NCBI RefSeq assembly: GCF_049801075.1
Contig: NZ_JBNAGG010000001.1
Location: 930,001-994,000 of the forward strand
Origin: Maritalea sp049801075
Lineage (GTDB): Bacteria; Pseudomonadota; Alphaproteobacteria; Rhizobiales; Devosiaceae
Reading direction: 5' to 3'
Length of the DNA stretch: 64,000 bases
Of the stretch, positions 17,249-26,645 are shown in pieces. Under the pieces are notes generated by a model. That model was not told the DNA's origin, searched no databases, and saw only the letters and a program-made list of their open reading frames with translations. A program made the position numbers and the translations under genes. Numbering within the stretch: the first letter of the stretch is position 1; every line of letters begins with the position of its first letter.

Positions 17249-18595
17249 CTATGAAATGGAAAAGATGGAAGGGATAAATCCTTCTAGTGGATTAACCTGT
17301 ATGCGGTCGTTGAAAATGGCCGGCAACGCAAACAGCAACTCGTTGCCTGTGTTTGCATAGAACGGAAGCAAATCGACAAATTGATGCTTAGCTGTGCGTG
17401 ATGCAGCAGCGAATTGTGTGCCGATATGCACCCACCCGTCAGCTGCCGTAAGCGTTTGATAATCAGCCACGGCTACCCCATCAATTTGCACATCACATTC
17501 GCTTGCTGAAACAAGCCAAGTGCCACTTGTCGCCTTCACATAGAGCGAAGCCGATTGGCGCGTGCCGAAAAGACCATCATAGGCAAATTGCCGATATTTG
17601 GCGCTGCCGCTTTGCGTATTTTCATAATAGCCACTCGATGCGGCAATGCATTTGGCCACCCAAAATTCAGGGTGGTAGCGCGCAGCCCAACTTTCGCGCA
17701 GCAAATCAGCCAATGCTTGAACGTCACTATCCAGCACTGTCCCAGCCCCACCATAGGTGCTGCTATCATAGTGAAATTTTCCATGGCTGGCGAAGGTGGA
17801 GCCATTCTCATTCTTCAAATAGCTTGGTGCGACAAAGCTGGTGACAGTTCCGGTCTTTTCCGCCGCGAAACGTCCGCTGTCGGGCAGAATAGAGACTTTC
17901 TGCGCCACCCCGGGCACTTCACCTGACACACCATTGGGCAAAGCTAGCTTTCCACTCGTTCGGTCACCGACCAAAACTTCTCGCCAAGTGCTGCCGTCTT
18001 CCGACACGCGCAACGCAATATCATCATCGTTTAGCAACCCCATCTCAGCGCGGGCCGACCAGTTATCCTGCCACCCCAAAATGGCGGCGTGGCCGCTTGT
18101 CGCTTTGTTCAGCGAAAGCCGCGTATCGCCAGAGCCACCATCTGCAGGATATTCAGCTGAAAAGAGGCTGGAAGGCGTTTTGGCGAGAATTTTATTGTAG
18201 CCATCCGCTGCTGCGCCGAGCCCCAATTGCTGCAGATTTTGTAGCTGCGTTACTTGATCAAAAAAAGCGTCCCAGGCGCCTGCAATGAAGATATAAAGGA
18301 GGCTCTCGGCCATATTCCACGCTAACCATCCTTCTTGCGGCGTGTAAAAGCGCCATCCCCCATCGGTATAAACGGCAAGTCTATCTGCTTGCCCACTCCA
18401 CTCGTCGCTCGGCGTACCACCCACCGCGTAGGCTTTGCCGCTCACTGCCGGGTCTGGTGGGGCATTGCTGCCAATGCTCTCGAGCTGAATTTGGCAAAGG
18501 ACATCTAGCCCCAGCAGTGCTTCGTTGTGGGTGATGTGTTTCAGGGCCTGATCCGGCTGGATTAGTGGCAGGCCCAGCTGTGCAGTATTAGTCAC
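17249..18595 (-). CDS. DUF2793 protein, putative GTA fibre or head-spike protein
   Basis: 448 residues from a GTG at 18595. The frame is open to 18859, but the DUF2793 N-terminus TNTAQLGLPLIQPDQALKHI starts exactly here, AAGGAT lies 8 nt upstream, and the GTG overlaps the g15 stop by 8 nt. DUF2793 covers about residues 3-90 (QALKHITHNEAL, GWRFYTPQEGWLAW). The rest is beta-rich and repetitive, ending in a lectin-like sandwich. Such proteins occur as phage fibre/spike adaptors. In RcGTA fibre and spike genes are unlinked to g1-g15. Here the gene directly follows g15, so it probably binds the recipient surface. The exact location on the particle is inference. Confidence 0.75.
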   Translation of the reverse strand: MTNTAQLGLPLIQPDQALKHITHNEALLGLDVLCQIQLESIGSNAPPDPAVSGKAYAVGGTPSDEWSGQADRLAVYTDGGWRFYTPQEGWLAWNMAESLLYIFIAGAWDAFFDQVTQLQNLQQLGLGAAADGYNKILAKTPSSLFSAEYPADGGSGDTRLSLNKATSGHAAILGWQDNWSARAEMGLLNDDDIALRVSEDGSTWREVLVGDRTSGKLALPNGVSGEVPGVAQKVSILPDSGRFAAEKTGTVTSFVAPSYLKNENGSTFASHGKFHYDSSTYGGAGTVLDSDVQALADLLRESWAARYHPEFWVAKCIAASSGYYENTQSGSAKYRQFAYDGLFGTRQSASLYVKATSGTWLVSASECDVQIDGVAVADYQTLTAADGWVHIGTQFAAASRTAKHQFVDLLPFYANTGNELLFALPAIFNDRIQVNPLEGFIPSIFSIS

Positions 18596-21500
18596 TAAAA
18601 TCGATCCTTTTTGGATGGCCAGCGCCCCAGATGGCGCTGATTTGTTTAACTTCAAACCAGACATTGTCTGCCAAAGCGCCAAAGTCACTGTTTTGGGCAC
18701 TGGTCGTGTAAACAAAGCTGGTCTGGGAAATTTCGATTGAATGCAGTGTGGTTTCACCTGCGCCGATGTGGAGCTCAAACTTGAGATTGTCAGTGTCCAA
18801 GGGCACATCTTGCCCCCGCCACATATCGCCTCCCACGCGCGTACACCGCACCCATTCAATTTGGATGTCGCCGGAAATTGCTTTGCGCGTGGCTTTAAGG
18901 TGGACTGGCGCGAGCGGCAACAATGGAGTCGTGCTTGGAGTTACGTTCAGACTGATCGCTTCAGCGCTCGCTGCCCCGGCATAGGCATAAAGACCGAGGT
19001 CCGCCCCTACTTTCTCGCTCGAGATCGCAAGAGCACTGCCCTCACCAGGCAATAGCGCTCGTGCCCCAGCAACGCAAGCCTGCTCCCCGGCAAACTGTGT
19101 TTTACCTAAGCCCCGCAGCAATTGTGATAATCGGTAGGTTTTCGGGGCAATCAATTCAGCGGATACGAATCCAACCTGTTCCCAACTGCCATCCGTTTTT
19201 TCGAGCCAAAGGCGATTCATGCCCTGCATCACGGCCAATAGCGTAGCTGAACTGAGATGGCCTTCCAACATACGAACCAACAGGTTTTGCGTGTGATCCC
19301 ACACATCAACTCGATCCGCAGGTGCAAAATCCTCTTGCACGATACCAAGCGGATTGGGCTTGTCGATTTCCACGATGCCCTGCCCTTGATTATCTGTCAG
19401 GCGGATATTTCCGGGCCAAGGCTTGGCAAAAGCAGCGGCGAACACTTGGGTGTTTAGTTCATCCGCGGCCTCGTTCGGCAATTGCGCCAGCACAATCAGC
19501 GGTGCGCTCTGCGCTGGCTCTAACGTTTTTCCGGTTCGCGTTGACGTCTCGGCGCCACCGCTGCCATTCGGTTCCTGTGGCAATCGCAAGGACATCTTCT
19601 GGCTATGCGCCAATTGGCTCATTTCAACAATTGCGGGCTCCGTTTTCCCCAAGATTTCAAGGGCATCCCCAATGGTGAACGTCGCCAAAGATGGCGGCAG
19701 CTCAAACTGATATTGCGCTTTAGCTGTCTGGCCATTGCGCCATTGCGCGGACGCAATTTGTGTTGCTGTAGTCGGGTCCAGCGTTGAGGGCCAGTTCAAA
19801 AACGCCCGTTCGCCGCTCTGTTTTTGGTGATCATAAAATGCGGTCGCCGTGCCGTAATCTGCCAACCTTTCCAAAAATTTGAGATCCAATCGCCGCACAC
19901 CATCTTCCGCATCAGGATATTTGATGTTGAGCGCTTCGTTTTGATTGAAGGCCAGATTGTCGGCTTCGATTTGTAACGGCTTATGTATGCTTGGCGCTGT
20001 GAGCGTCAATTGCCCTGCGACATCATCAATATAGAGGTCCTCGCAGGCCAACAGTCCTGCCAGCTCGTCCCGCACGCTTGCGCTGCCACCCGTCAATTGT
20101 CCTTCAATAAACAGCTTTGAACTTTCTGCCACGTTCAGCGCAATGCCAGCCTCTGTGGCGATTGCCTGCGCAAGTTCGTCGATCGTGGCCCCGCCCAAAC
20201 GTCCATTCAGCCAATGGCCGGTGAAATAGGCTGATCCATCAGACCATTCATCGGTCAGCAGTGGAAAGGCTGGAAATGGCCGCGCATCCCATGCCCAGAT
20301 ATAAATGCGATCGGCATCCAGCATAGGCGCGCCATATTGGCTGGACACAGGATTGGCCGCGGCATCTTCACGCCAGGTCTTATGATGCGCCCGTAAAAAC
20401 TGACGTTGCATCGCAGAGTCGGGCGACCCATCGGAAAAGTAAGGTTCTTTGTGTTCAACGCTTTTAGGATCAGAAAAGGCATTGGGCTGATTGCCGCCCA
20501 AATGTACCGCGCCACAGCCAATTTCTGTCAGCCAAAGGGGTTTTGATTCTGGCACCCAGGCCGTAGGGGTGGCGCTTCTCACACCGTTGGGACGATCATG
20601 GTGTGCGTTGCCCCACCAAGCCTTCAGGTCTTTAAATCGCCAAACCCAAGCTTCGCCCGCTGCGCCGTCTCCAATTGGCGTGCGGATTTGAGCGTCGCGA
20701 TCTTCCGCTGAGGCGTAATACCAGTCATACCCCTCACCTGCATAAATATTTTTGGCCAGATAGTTTGTATCTTTTTCATGCCGCGCTAAAACTTGATCAG
20801 CATGGTCACCGTCCGCACGCCAATCACTGAGCGGCATGTAATTATCGATGCCCACTGCATCAATTTCCGGGTCTGCCCAAAGCGGATCAAGGTGAAAATA
20901 TTTGCCACCCGGCTCATCAGCAGGCTGGTAGCCATGATATTCGCTCCAATCCGCCGCATAGGTCAGTTTGCAAGTTGCACCCACAATCTGACGCACATCC
21001 GCCGCCAATTGCTTCAAGGCCTGCACATAGGGGAAATTTTGCGCACCATCGCGCACAAAACTCATGCCCGGCATTTCAGACCCGATGATCATGGCGTCCA
21101 CGCCGCCCGCTGCACGGGCCAGATTTGCGTAATGCATAATATAACGGCGATAGCGCCATTCATTCGGGCCGCTATATTTGGCTTGGCCGCTGCTCACACC
21201 GAAATCATTCGGTTGGCAAGCGCCCATAAATTGCGTCACTTGGCTAGCGGCGGCTGCAGTCTTGTCCGCGCTCGATGGTTGTCCAATAGCCGGATGCACC
21301 GTCACCCGACCGCGCCATGGATAGGCTGGTTGGCTATTGCCGCCATAAGGGTTTGGCAGACTATTGTTCGTCGGAACATCCATCATCATAAGTGGATAAA
21401 GCGTCACCTTTATCCCTCTGGCGTGAAGGTCTTGTATGGCATCGACGATGGATTGATCAGACGGGGTGCCACCATAGGCCGGTGCGCCATTGTTTGCGCT

Positions 21501-22427
21501 GGTGATCTGCGCAGCATTGCGATCAAGCCCCGCAACCTGCCATTCAACATTTTTCAGTTGTCGTTCATGATCGATGACGCGCGGGGCAATCTCGCACTGG
21601 CCACAGTGCAAATCATCACCAAACCAACTCACCACCAGCGCGACATGTTTCAAGTTTGGGCATAACGCAGTGAGTTCATCGATGGATACGTCCCAATCAG
21701 ATCGACCCACCACATGGTGCGCATTTTCTGTTTTGGTTTCGCCATAACCGAGCAAGCGTACGCGCGGTGAAGGGTCATAGCCAAATTCGGTTGATCCGGG
21801 GATGACGCAAACCGCGCGCAGGTTTTGCTCTAAATCCCCAACGGGGCGGCACAGTTCAACCGAAATCTGCGGTATGCGATTACCAAACTGGCCAATATCC
21901 AGATTTTCAAAAACAATATAGCAAAGCCCGCGATAGGCTGGGCAATTGCCACTCCCCTGCATTGCGGCAATAAGGCTGTCTGGCGTTTGGTCTGAACTGC
22001 CTTGGTGAAACCGATAAGTCAGGTTACGCGTGTCGAGCAATTGACCATCGGCCCAAATGCGCCCCAAGTGGGCCACCTCACCTTTACAAAATGCCACCGC
22101 CAGACTGACCACAATTGTGCTGTCATCATCTTGGCTCGAGGTCGATTTTGCCCCACTGCTTGCCGTGGTGCGGCGCTCCAATTCTGTGGCCCAGATGATG
22201 TTTCCAGACAGGCGTGACCAACCATAAAGCCTTGAGATAGCTGTTCCTTCTTGCGATCCAAGCAGGCGTACCGCCCCTTTTGGCGTGGGCGCCTCTCCGC
22301 CGAAAAGCTGGTTATCAATGGCGCTACCCGCCATGGCGCCAAGCGCCCGGCCGATGGTCGCGCCCACAGGTCCGCCTAGCGTGGCACCAAGGGCCTGCCC
22401 GCCAACTGAAAGTAATAGAGTTGCCAA
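18588..22427 (-). CDS. GTA tail-tip protein with TIM-barrel domain (RcGTA g15 homologue)
   Basis: 1279 residues, close to the about 1300 of RcGTA g15. The start is a TTG at 22427, with GAGGAAA 5 nt upstream. The open frame extends to 22526 but overlaps g14. After a glycine-rich hydrophobic N-terminus (TLLLSVGGQALGATLGGPVG) come a GTA TIM-barrel-like domain (about 240-560, with IIGSEMPG and YAADWSEYHG), a tail-tip domain (about 600-850) and a fibronectin-like C-terminus. It forms the tip fibre of the tail baseplate and is thought to penetrate the recipient envelope and guide DNA. It is the last conserved GTA structural gene. Confidence 0.95.
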   Translation of the reverse strand: MATLLLSVGGQALGATLGGPVGATIGRALGAMAGSAIDNQLFGGEAPTPKGAVRLLGSQEGTAISRLYGWSRLSGNIIWATELERRTTASSGAKSTSSQDDDSTIVVSLAVAFCKGEVAHLGRIWADGQLLDTRNLTYRFHQGSSDQTPDSLIAAMQGSGNCPAYRGLCYIVFENLDIGQFGNRIPQISVELCRPVGDLEQNLRAVCVIPGSTEFGYDPSPRVRLLGYGETKTENAHHVVGRSDWDVSIDELTALCPNLKHVALVVSWFGDDLHCGQCEIAPRVIDHERQLKNVEWQVAGLDRNAAQITSANNGAPAYGGTPSDQSIVDAIQDLHARGIKVTLYPLMMMDVPTNNSLPNPYGGNSQPAYPWRGRVTVHPAIGQPSSADKTAAAASQVTQFMGACQPNDFGVSSGQAKYSGPNEWRYRRYIMHYANLARAAGGVDAMIIGSEMPGMSFVRDGAQNFPYVQALKQLAADVRQIVGATCKLTYAADWSEYHGYQPADEPGGKYFHLDPLWADPEIDAVGIDNYMPLSDWRADGDHADQVLARHEKDTNYLAKNIYAGEGYDWYYASAEDRDAQIRTPIGDGAAGEAWVWRFKDLKAWWGNAHHDRPNGVRSATPTAWVPESKPLWLTEIGCGAVHLGGNQPNAFSDPKSVEHKEPYFSDGSPDSAMQRQFLRAHHKTWREDAAANPVSSQYGAPMLDADRIYIWAWDARPFPAFPLLTDEWSDGSAYFTGHWLNGRLGGATIDELAQAIATEAGIALNVAESSKLFIEGQLTGGSASVRDELAGLLACEDLYIDDVAGQLTLTAPSIHKPLQIEADNLAFNQNEALNIKYPDAEDGVRRLDLKFLERLADYGTATAFYDHQKQSGERAFLNWPSTLDPTTATQIASAQWRNGQTAKAQYQFELPPSLATFTIGDALEILGKTEPAIVEMSQLAHSQKMSLRLPQEPNGSGGAETSTRTGKTLEPAQSAPLIVLAQLPNEAADELNTQVFAAAFAKPWPGNIRLTDNQGQGIVEIDKPNPLGIVQEDFAPADRVDVWDHTQNLLVRMLEGHLSSATLLAVMQGMNRLWLEKTDGSWEQVGFVSAELIAPKTYRLSQLLRGLGKTQFAGEQACVAGARALLPGEGSALAISSEKVGADLGLYAYAGAASAEAISLNVTPSTTPLLPLAPVHLKATRKAISGDIQIEWVRCTRVGGDMWRGQDVPLDTDNLKFELHIGAGETTLHSIEISQTSFVYTTSAQNSDFGALADNVWFEVKQISAIWGAGHPKRIDFSD

Positions 22428-22437
22428 AGAAATTTCC

Positions 22438-22863
22438 TCAATTCGGGAATGTGTAGTGTGCCGCCAAGCGCCGCTGCCACGGCGCATCAAAGGCCAACTG
22501 GATCGTGCCCACGCCTTCTTGCGCATGGATCATCTGGTCGTTTGCGATCAGGATGGCGCAATGTTTGGCGGGCAGATCGCGTCGCATACGAAACAATAAA
22601 ATATCACCCGGAAGTGGCGATCTGTTGTTTTGTCGCCGCAAGTAGTGATCGGCTTGATACTGCAATAAGGTGCCCGCATTAGGATCGCGCCAACTGGCTG
22701 AATAGGGCGGCACCTTGTCGGGCAAATCGACACTCAGTTCGTGGCCCACCCCCAAAATCAAACCAAGGCAATCGCAGCCCAGTTTCTTCTTTGCAGCTTG
22801 ATGCAAATAGGGCGTACCCAACCACTCTTTTGCGGCAGCAACCACTTGTCCAGCTTCAATCAT
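22438..22863 (-). CDS. GTA cell-wall peptidase, NlpC/P60-like (g14 homologue)
   Basis: 141 residues. The catalytic cysteine sits in GCDCLGLILG (C32) and the histidine in PAKHCAILI, which is the NlpC/P60 arrangement in the GTA peptidase family. It is part of the tail baseplate and opens the recipient peptidoglycan during DNA delivery. The ATG overlaps the g13 stop by 4 nt, and the stop lies 10 nt before the g15 TTG. Length and position match RcGTA g14. Confidence 0.95.
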   Translation of the reverse strand: MIEAGQVVAAAKEWLGTPYLHQAAKKKLGCDCLGLILGVGHELSVDLPDKVPPYSASWRDPNAGTLLQYQADHYLRRQNNRSPLPGDILLFRMRRDLPAKHCAILIANDQMIHAQEGVGTIQLAFDAPWQRRLAAHYTFPN

Positions 22864-23750
22864 TTGAACAGCACTCCGCCACTTAAATCGTCGCCCGCGC
22901 GCGGATAGCGCAGCACAAAATCATCGCCGGGAATATGCGGAAAGCCTTGAAAATTAACACTGTTGTTGAACTTGTCACGGCAGGTCGCAAATTGCTTGTC
23001 GCAGCCAACAATTACCCGCGCTGTATCGCCCACTTCAATCAACTCAGTTTTGAAATTGGACAGCGTGAGAAGATCAACACCCGCCGTGCGCTGATGCTGC
23101 GCAATGTTCAAGTGATCATTTTTGTAGGCCCCACTTTGCCAGTGCAAGGTGCCTTTGCCGGCCCATCCCGCCACGCGCGCTTCCAGACCTGTCACTGTCA
23201 TCGTGCCGTCTCCGGCGATGGCAGCCACAGTCACCGTGCTGGAAAAGCTCGCACCATCGGCATCCATGCCACAACGCCCATCACCAAATTGCGCATCGCA
23301 ATGGCGTTGATAGATGCGCCCGCGCTTTTGGTTCAGCTTGGCATGATGCGAGCGAAGTTCAGCCTCAAACCGATTGTCCACCTGCTTGATTTCACCAATA
23401 TAGTCGCGCCGCATCAAATGGCGTTCGTCTGGCTTGCGCCAGTTCACCCACCACCAATCGACCTGGGCATTGGCCAGCAGCCCTGCCCGCAGTATTTTCT
23501 CGGTCAGACGTTCCTCGTCAACAAAACCCAGCACTTCCGCAGTATCCACCGCTTCGTTGCGCTTGTCGGTCATGGCACTAGGTTGAAACCCCGCTTTGGG
23601 CTCAAATACTTGACCATCGAACGCGATCTGCTGGTCATGGTCGGTAAAGCCCAATTGCTGCTCGTTGCGCAAGGTCAGCAACCAGCAATTGCAGAGGCTC
23701 GTAGCTCCACTTTTCAGATGGGCGTCAAAAGCAGGTGAAAATTGTCTCAC
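22860..23750 (-). CDS. GTA baseplate hub protein, DUF2163 (g13 homologue)
   Basis: 296 residues. The N-terminal DUF2163 domain includes LLTLRNEQQLGFTDHDQ. The C-terminal part carries cysteines in QRHCDAQFGDGRCGMD and CDKQFATCRDKFNN, spaced as in the hub protein of RcGTA. These could bind a metal or an Fe-S cluster, which is inference here. It connects the distal tail to the peptidase and tip fibre. It overlaps g12 and g14 by 4 nt each. Confidence 0.94.
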   Translation of the reverse strand: MRQFSPAFDAHLKSGATSLCNCWLLTLRNEQQLGFTDHDQQIAFDGQVFEPKAGFQPSAMTDKRNEAVDTAEVLGFVDEERLTEKILRAGLLANAQVDWWWVNWRKPDERHLMRRDYIGEIKQVDNRFEAELRSHHAKLNQKRGRIYQRHCDAQFGDGRCGMDADGASFSSTVTVAAIAGDGTMTVTGLEARVAGWAGKGTLHWQSGAYKNDHLNIAQHQRTAGVDLLTLSNFKTELIEVGDTARVIVGCDKQFATCRDKFNNSVNFQGFPHIPGDDFVLRYPRAGDDLSGGVLFK

Positions 23751-24373
23751 GTCAAAATCTCAATCAAAGGAATGGAAGGGATCAACCCGGCATCGAAGCT
23801 AGACAGCTCAACATCCAGATGGTCCGTGTCGAACCGCACGGGCACATCAAATTCAAAACCTGCCGTTAGGTTGGCGCCAGATGTTGGGGCGCTAGCAAAG
23901 CTAAGGATGCCGGTAGTTTCGTCCACCGTGAAATCTGCACCTGCCGTCAGTTCGCTGCCATTCACCGCCACGCGCACACTGTCGGCAATGGGCTTTTTGA
24001 TCTGCCGTGCATAGGGGTCAAACGCACTGCCATAATGTTTGATCAGTTGAATGTCAGTCTGGTTGCCATCACCAAATCCCAAATCCTGATCATAGGGCGT
24101 GATGCTCTCTTGGTTGGAGCTATGATCCAACGGATCACGAAACAAAAAACCGTGAAAGCGGCCGCGCCGCTCCTCGAAAAAGCTGAGGATCTGGCGCATA
24201 TCTGCCGAGCTTTTCACGCCATATCCGGCATTATATTTGCGCCGCGACTGCGCCCATCGCGTGTTGCGTTCTTCAGCACCAGACACAAGCGACACAATGT
24301 CGGTCGACCATTGCGGCCCACCCCGCGCGCCCATGGCAATATTGATCGGAAAACGTATGTGGTGAAATGCCAT
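23747..24373 (-). CDS. GTA distal tail protein, DUF2460 (g12 homologue)
   Basis: 208 residues. The N-terminus MAFHHIRFPINIAMGARGGP, together with the motifs TDIVSLVSGAEERNTRWAQS and FFEERRGRFHGFLFRDPLDH, marks the TIGR02217/DUF2460 family. It forms the ring at the end of the tail tube that anchors the baseplate. It overlaps g11 by 1 nt and g13 by 4 nt. Confidence 0.96.
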   Translation of the reverse strand: MAFHHIRFPINIAMGARGGPQWSTDIVSLVSGAEERNTRWAQSRRKYNAGYGVKSSADMRQILSFFEERRGRFHGFLFRDPLDHSSNQESITPYDQDLGFGDGNQTDIQLIKHYGSAFDPYARQIKKPIADSVRVAVNGSELTAGADFTVDETTGILSFASAPTSGANLTAGFEFDVPVRFDTDHLDVELSSFDAGLIPSIPLIEILT

Positions 24374-24930
24374 TAGCTTGCCCTTTGCCCTCGTTTGATG
24401 GCGCTCAGCAACCCAGCAGAAATCTCGGCTTCCGCTTGCGCAAAGCTGTTCGCATCATTGGCGTTTACCGTCATGGAAATCATAATAGGTGCTTGCCCCG
24501 CGCCGCTGGCCACGCCCAATTGCCCGCGGCTATTTCGCTTCAAGGGCAAAATGGCTTCTGGCCCTGCTTCGCCCGCCAACCCCAAGCCGCTTTGCATGGG
24601 GAAATAGGTCGGCGCGTTCAGCACTCCACCTTTTGCAAAGGGTTGGATGGTAGGGATTGCACTGTTGGTGCCTTGAAACAGATCGCCAACAAATCCACTG
24701 ATCATATTGCCCAGCGGTTGCAGCGCGGCTTTCACTGCAATCTGGGCGAAGGCTTTGGCGATATCGCCCAACATATTTTTGAGCGATTTGCCGTTGACCA
24801 AGGCATTGGTGAACGCATTGGTGATAGTGGTGCCGACGCTTTTGGCCAGATCATCAATGCGGCCCAGTTCCGCCTCAATCTCCGCCAGCGCACCAGTCTC
24901 AGGTAGCTGTTGAAGCTCTTCAAGGTTCAT
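24373..24930 (-). CDS. GTA tape-measure protein (g11 homologue)
   Basis: 185 residues from the ATG at 24930. The frame also offers an ATG at 24942, but only the inner one has a ribosome-binding site (GGAGA 5 nt upstream). The protein has an N-terminal helical region, an alanine-rich amphipathic part (NMLGDIAKAFAQIAVKAALQ) and a C-terminal FAKGGVLNAPTYFPM and GEAGPEAILPL stretch typical of lambda-type tape-measure tails. It is very short for a tape measure, as expected for the short GTA tail. It overlaps the upstream chaperone gene by 11 nt. Confidence 0.9.
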   Translation of the reverse strand: MNLEELQQLPETGALAEIEAELGRIDDLAKSVGTTITNAFTNALVNGKSLKNMLGDIAKAFAQIAVKAALQPLGNMISGFVGDLFQGTNSAIPTIQPFAKGGVLNAPTYFPMQSGLGLAGEAGPEAILPLKRNSRGQLGVASGAGQAPIMISMTVNANDANSFAQAEAEISAGLLSAIKRGQRAS

Positions 24931-25135
24931 ATTTGTCTCCATCTGGAAAATCAGCCATCAGTTCGGCCATTCTTTGCCGCTCCAGCGGCGCTGCATGGCC
25001 AAACATCTTTTGTTTTGCCTGCATCGCCAGCGTCAGTTCGCGGGGGCTGGAGGCCCAAAAGGCTTTGGGGGAAAGCCGCAATTCTCCAAACCCAATCTGC
25101 GCCAACTCGGCCCAAGGAAAAGGCGATTTGACCAT
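24920..25135 (-). CDS. GTA tail assembly chaperone, TAC_6 family
   Basis: 71 residues from the ATG at 25135. A TTG immediately before it is less likely. The family signature is the stretch FGELRLSPKAFWASSPRELT. In RcGTA a gene of this type lies between g10 and g11. It should coat the tape measure during tail assembly. It starts 3 nt after the g10 stop and runs 11 nt into g11. Confidence 0.88.
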   Translation of the reverse strand: MVKSPFPWAELAQIGFGELRLSPKAFWASSPRELTLAMQAKQKMFGHAAPLERQRMAELMADFPDGDKYEP

Positions 25136-25138
25136 CAA

Positions 25139-25459
25139 TTATTGGTCCAGCGGCGCCGCAAAAGTTAAGTGCAACAATTGCGCCACCGCTTTGGCCGCAC
25201 CAAGCGCACCTCCTGCAATCTGCGCGGATTCCAAATCCTGATCGCTAATGGCATGGCCCGCACCACGCAGCCCCGCACCGAGGATGACAATGATATCTCT
25301 TGCACTGATGTGCCCGGCTTCGAAACGCTTCCCTAGCCCGTTCAAATCATCGAGCTGCAATTTCGCTTCTAGCTCAGCCAATGCCCCGAGTGTCAGGCAT
25401 AATGTGTGTGGCTTCCCATCAATGACCAGCTCAATTTCGCCGCGTCGTGGATTGGCCAT
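25139..25459 (-). CDS. GTA tail chaperone-like protein (g10 homologue, TAC_11)
   Basis: 106 residues. The N-terminus MANPRRGEIELVIDGKPHTL followed by LTLGALAELEAKL is characteristic of the GTA family protein with pfam Phage_TAC_11. It is probably a tail assembly chaperone acting with the adjacent TAC_6 protein. Its ATG overlaps the g9 stop by 1 nt. Length and order match RcGTA g10. Confidence 0.9.
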   Translation of the reverse strand: MANPRRGEIELVIDGKPHTLCLTLGALAELEAKLQLDDLNGLGKRFEAGHISARDIIVILGAGLRGAGHAISDQDLESAQIAGGALGAAKAVAQLLHLTFAAPLDQ

Positions 25460-25872
25460 TAGAGCACCGTAAATGAAATTTCGCCGGCACTTTCCAGCGC
25501 CACGTCGAAAGTCACTTCGCCATTGTGGTTGGCGGCAAACTCCAACGCCGTGATTTGAAACTTGCCCTCGATGGTGCCGAAGTCTGGGATCACAACCTGC
25601 CAGTCACGCACCTGCCCTGCGAAAAACAGTTCGCGGATTCGCGCGTCACTTTGCGCATCTTTGAAAATGCCACTGCCTGAAAGGCTTGCGGTTTTCACCC
25701 CGCCGCCTTGCAACAATTCCCGCCATTGGCCTGCAGATTGGCTGTCTGTCGTGTCGATGGATTGGGCATTAAATGCCAATTGTCGCGAGCGTATGCCCGC
25801 CACCGTAATAAAGCTGCCACTGCCGATTTCATCCAGTTTCAGCAACATGTCCTTGCCGCTTTGTGCGCCCAT
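25459..25872 (-). CDS. GTA major tail (tube) protein, TP901-1 family (g9 homologue)
   Basis: 137 residues starting MGAQSGKDMLLKL, a standard opening of the TP901-1 major tail family. Beta-rich segments follow, such as SGSGIFKDAQSDARIRELFF and GEVTFDVALESAGEISFTVL. It polymerises into the tail tube. It begins 16 bp after the g8 stop and ends overlapping g10 by 1 nt. Confidence 0.94.
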   Translation of the reverse strand: MGAQSGKDMLLKLDEIGSGSFITVAGIRSRQLAFNAQSIDTTDSQSAGQWRELLQGGGVKTASLSGSGIFKDAQSDARIRELFFAGQVRDWQVVIPDFGTIEGKFQITALEFAANHNGEVTFDVALESAGEISFTVL

Positions 25873-25888
25873 TTGGATCCTCTTATGT

Positions 25889-26296
25889 CTAGCTTATTGG
25901 CTCTAAAGTGATGCGCAGGCCGATCAGGGTTTTCGCCCAACCGGTGCGCGGTTCGATGCTCGTTTTGGTGTGACGATGGTTTTGACGCACCGTGCGAAAG
26001 CTGGTGCCAAAATTATGATTTGAAAACAGGTCCACCACCTGCTCAGCCACCTGAAAGCCAAGCTGTCGAGCGCTTCTGGCGTGCCAGAACTCCAACTCCA
26101 CTTCATGATCAAATAGCGAAGTCGCAATTGCATCTCGCGGCGCAAACTCGTGATTTTTGATGGTGATGAAAGGCGGTCGCTGCCCTCGTCGCGGGGCATC
26201 AATAATTTTTCCAGTGCCGATCAAGCTGATCAGTGTTGGATCATTGGCCAGCAACGTCACCAACTCGGTTTGCAATTCAAGGGCGAAATCAGCCAT
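25889..26296 (-). CDS. GTA tail terminator-like protein, DUF3168 (g8 homologue)
   Basis: 135 residues from the ATG at 26296, which overlaps the g7 stop by 8 nt. The open frame begins earlier, but the family N-terminus is ADFALELQTELVTLLANDP. DUF3168 proteins cap the tail tube at its head-proximal end. The motif RRGQRPPFITIKNHEF and a conserved C-terminal TGWAKTLIGLRI strand are visible. Confidence 0.93.
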   Translation of the reverse strand: MADFALELQTELVTLLANDPTLISLIGTGKIIDAPRRGQRPPFITIKNHEFAPRDAIATSLFDHEVELEFWHARSARQLGFQVAEQVVDLFSNHNFGTSFRTVRQNHRHTKTSIEPRTGWAKTLIGLRITLEPIS

Positions 26297-26645
26297 ATTG
26301 CGCGCCCTCCATCTCAATATGCTTTGCCGTGCACAGCAGATAGGCATTGCGCATATTGAGATTTTCCATCAGTTCAATCTGATAATGCGCCCCTTGCCAC
26401 TCAATTAAATCGCCTTTGGCGAGTTGCGGGTCATAACGCAGGGTAAATTCGAAACGTTCTGTTTGAGAATGGCCCGCACCGCTGCCAAATATGTTTGATT
26501 TCACCTCAACCCGCGCCCAGCTTTGCCCGAGGCTGTTCAAGGTAAAATCATTGCCGCCTGCCCCATCATCTGTTTCAATGATGCGCCACAGGTTCACTAG
26601 GTTGCGCAAGCTGGCTAGGCTCGGCTGTTTGCGCAAAGCACTCAT
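26289..26645 (-). CDS. GTA head-tail stopper/adaptor (g7 homologue)
   Basis: 118 residues from the ATG at 26645, which overlaps the g6 stop (ATGA). It resembles head-tail joining proteins of the HK97 gp10/SPP1 gp16 type (WRIIETDDGAGGNDF at the N-terminus, FEFTLRYDPQLAKGDLIEW in the middle). It closes the portal channel below the connector and contacts the tail terminator g8. Confidence 0.92.
   Translation of the reverse strand: MSALRKQPSLASLRNLVNLWRIIETDDGAGGNDFTLNSLGQSWARVEVKSNIFGSGAGHSQTERFEFTLRYDPQLAKGDLIEWQGAHYQIELMENLNMRNAYLLCTAKHIEMEGAQYG

Noticed and set aside
18596..18859. N-terminal extension of the DUF2793 frame
   Set aside because: It lies inside g15 in another frame. The DUF2793 family start coincides with a GTG at 18595 that has a good ribosome-binding site.
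20793..21665. 290-codon plus-strand open frame inside g15
   Set aside because: It lies antisense to the conserved TIM-barrel part of g15, has no ribosome-binding site and no family resemblance; it is a by-product of codon usage on the other strand.
22428..22526. N-terminal extension of g15
   Set aside because: It lies inside the end of g14. A TTG with GAGGAAA at the right distance gives the expected family N-terminus.
22935..23738. 267-codon plus-strand open frame over g13
   Set aside because: Antisense to the DUF2163 hub gene, which has clear family motifs and overlaps its neighbours correctly.
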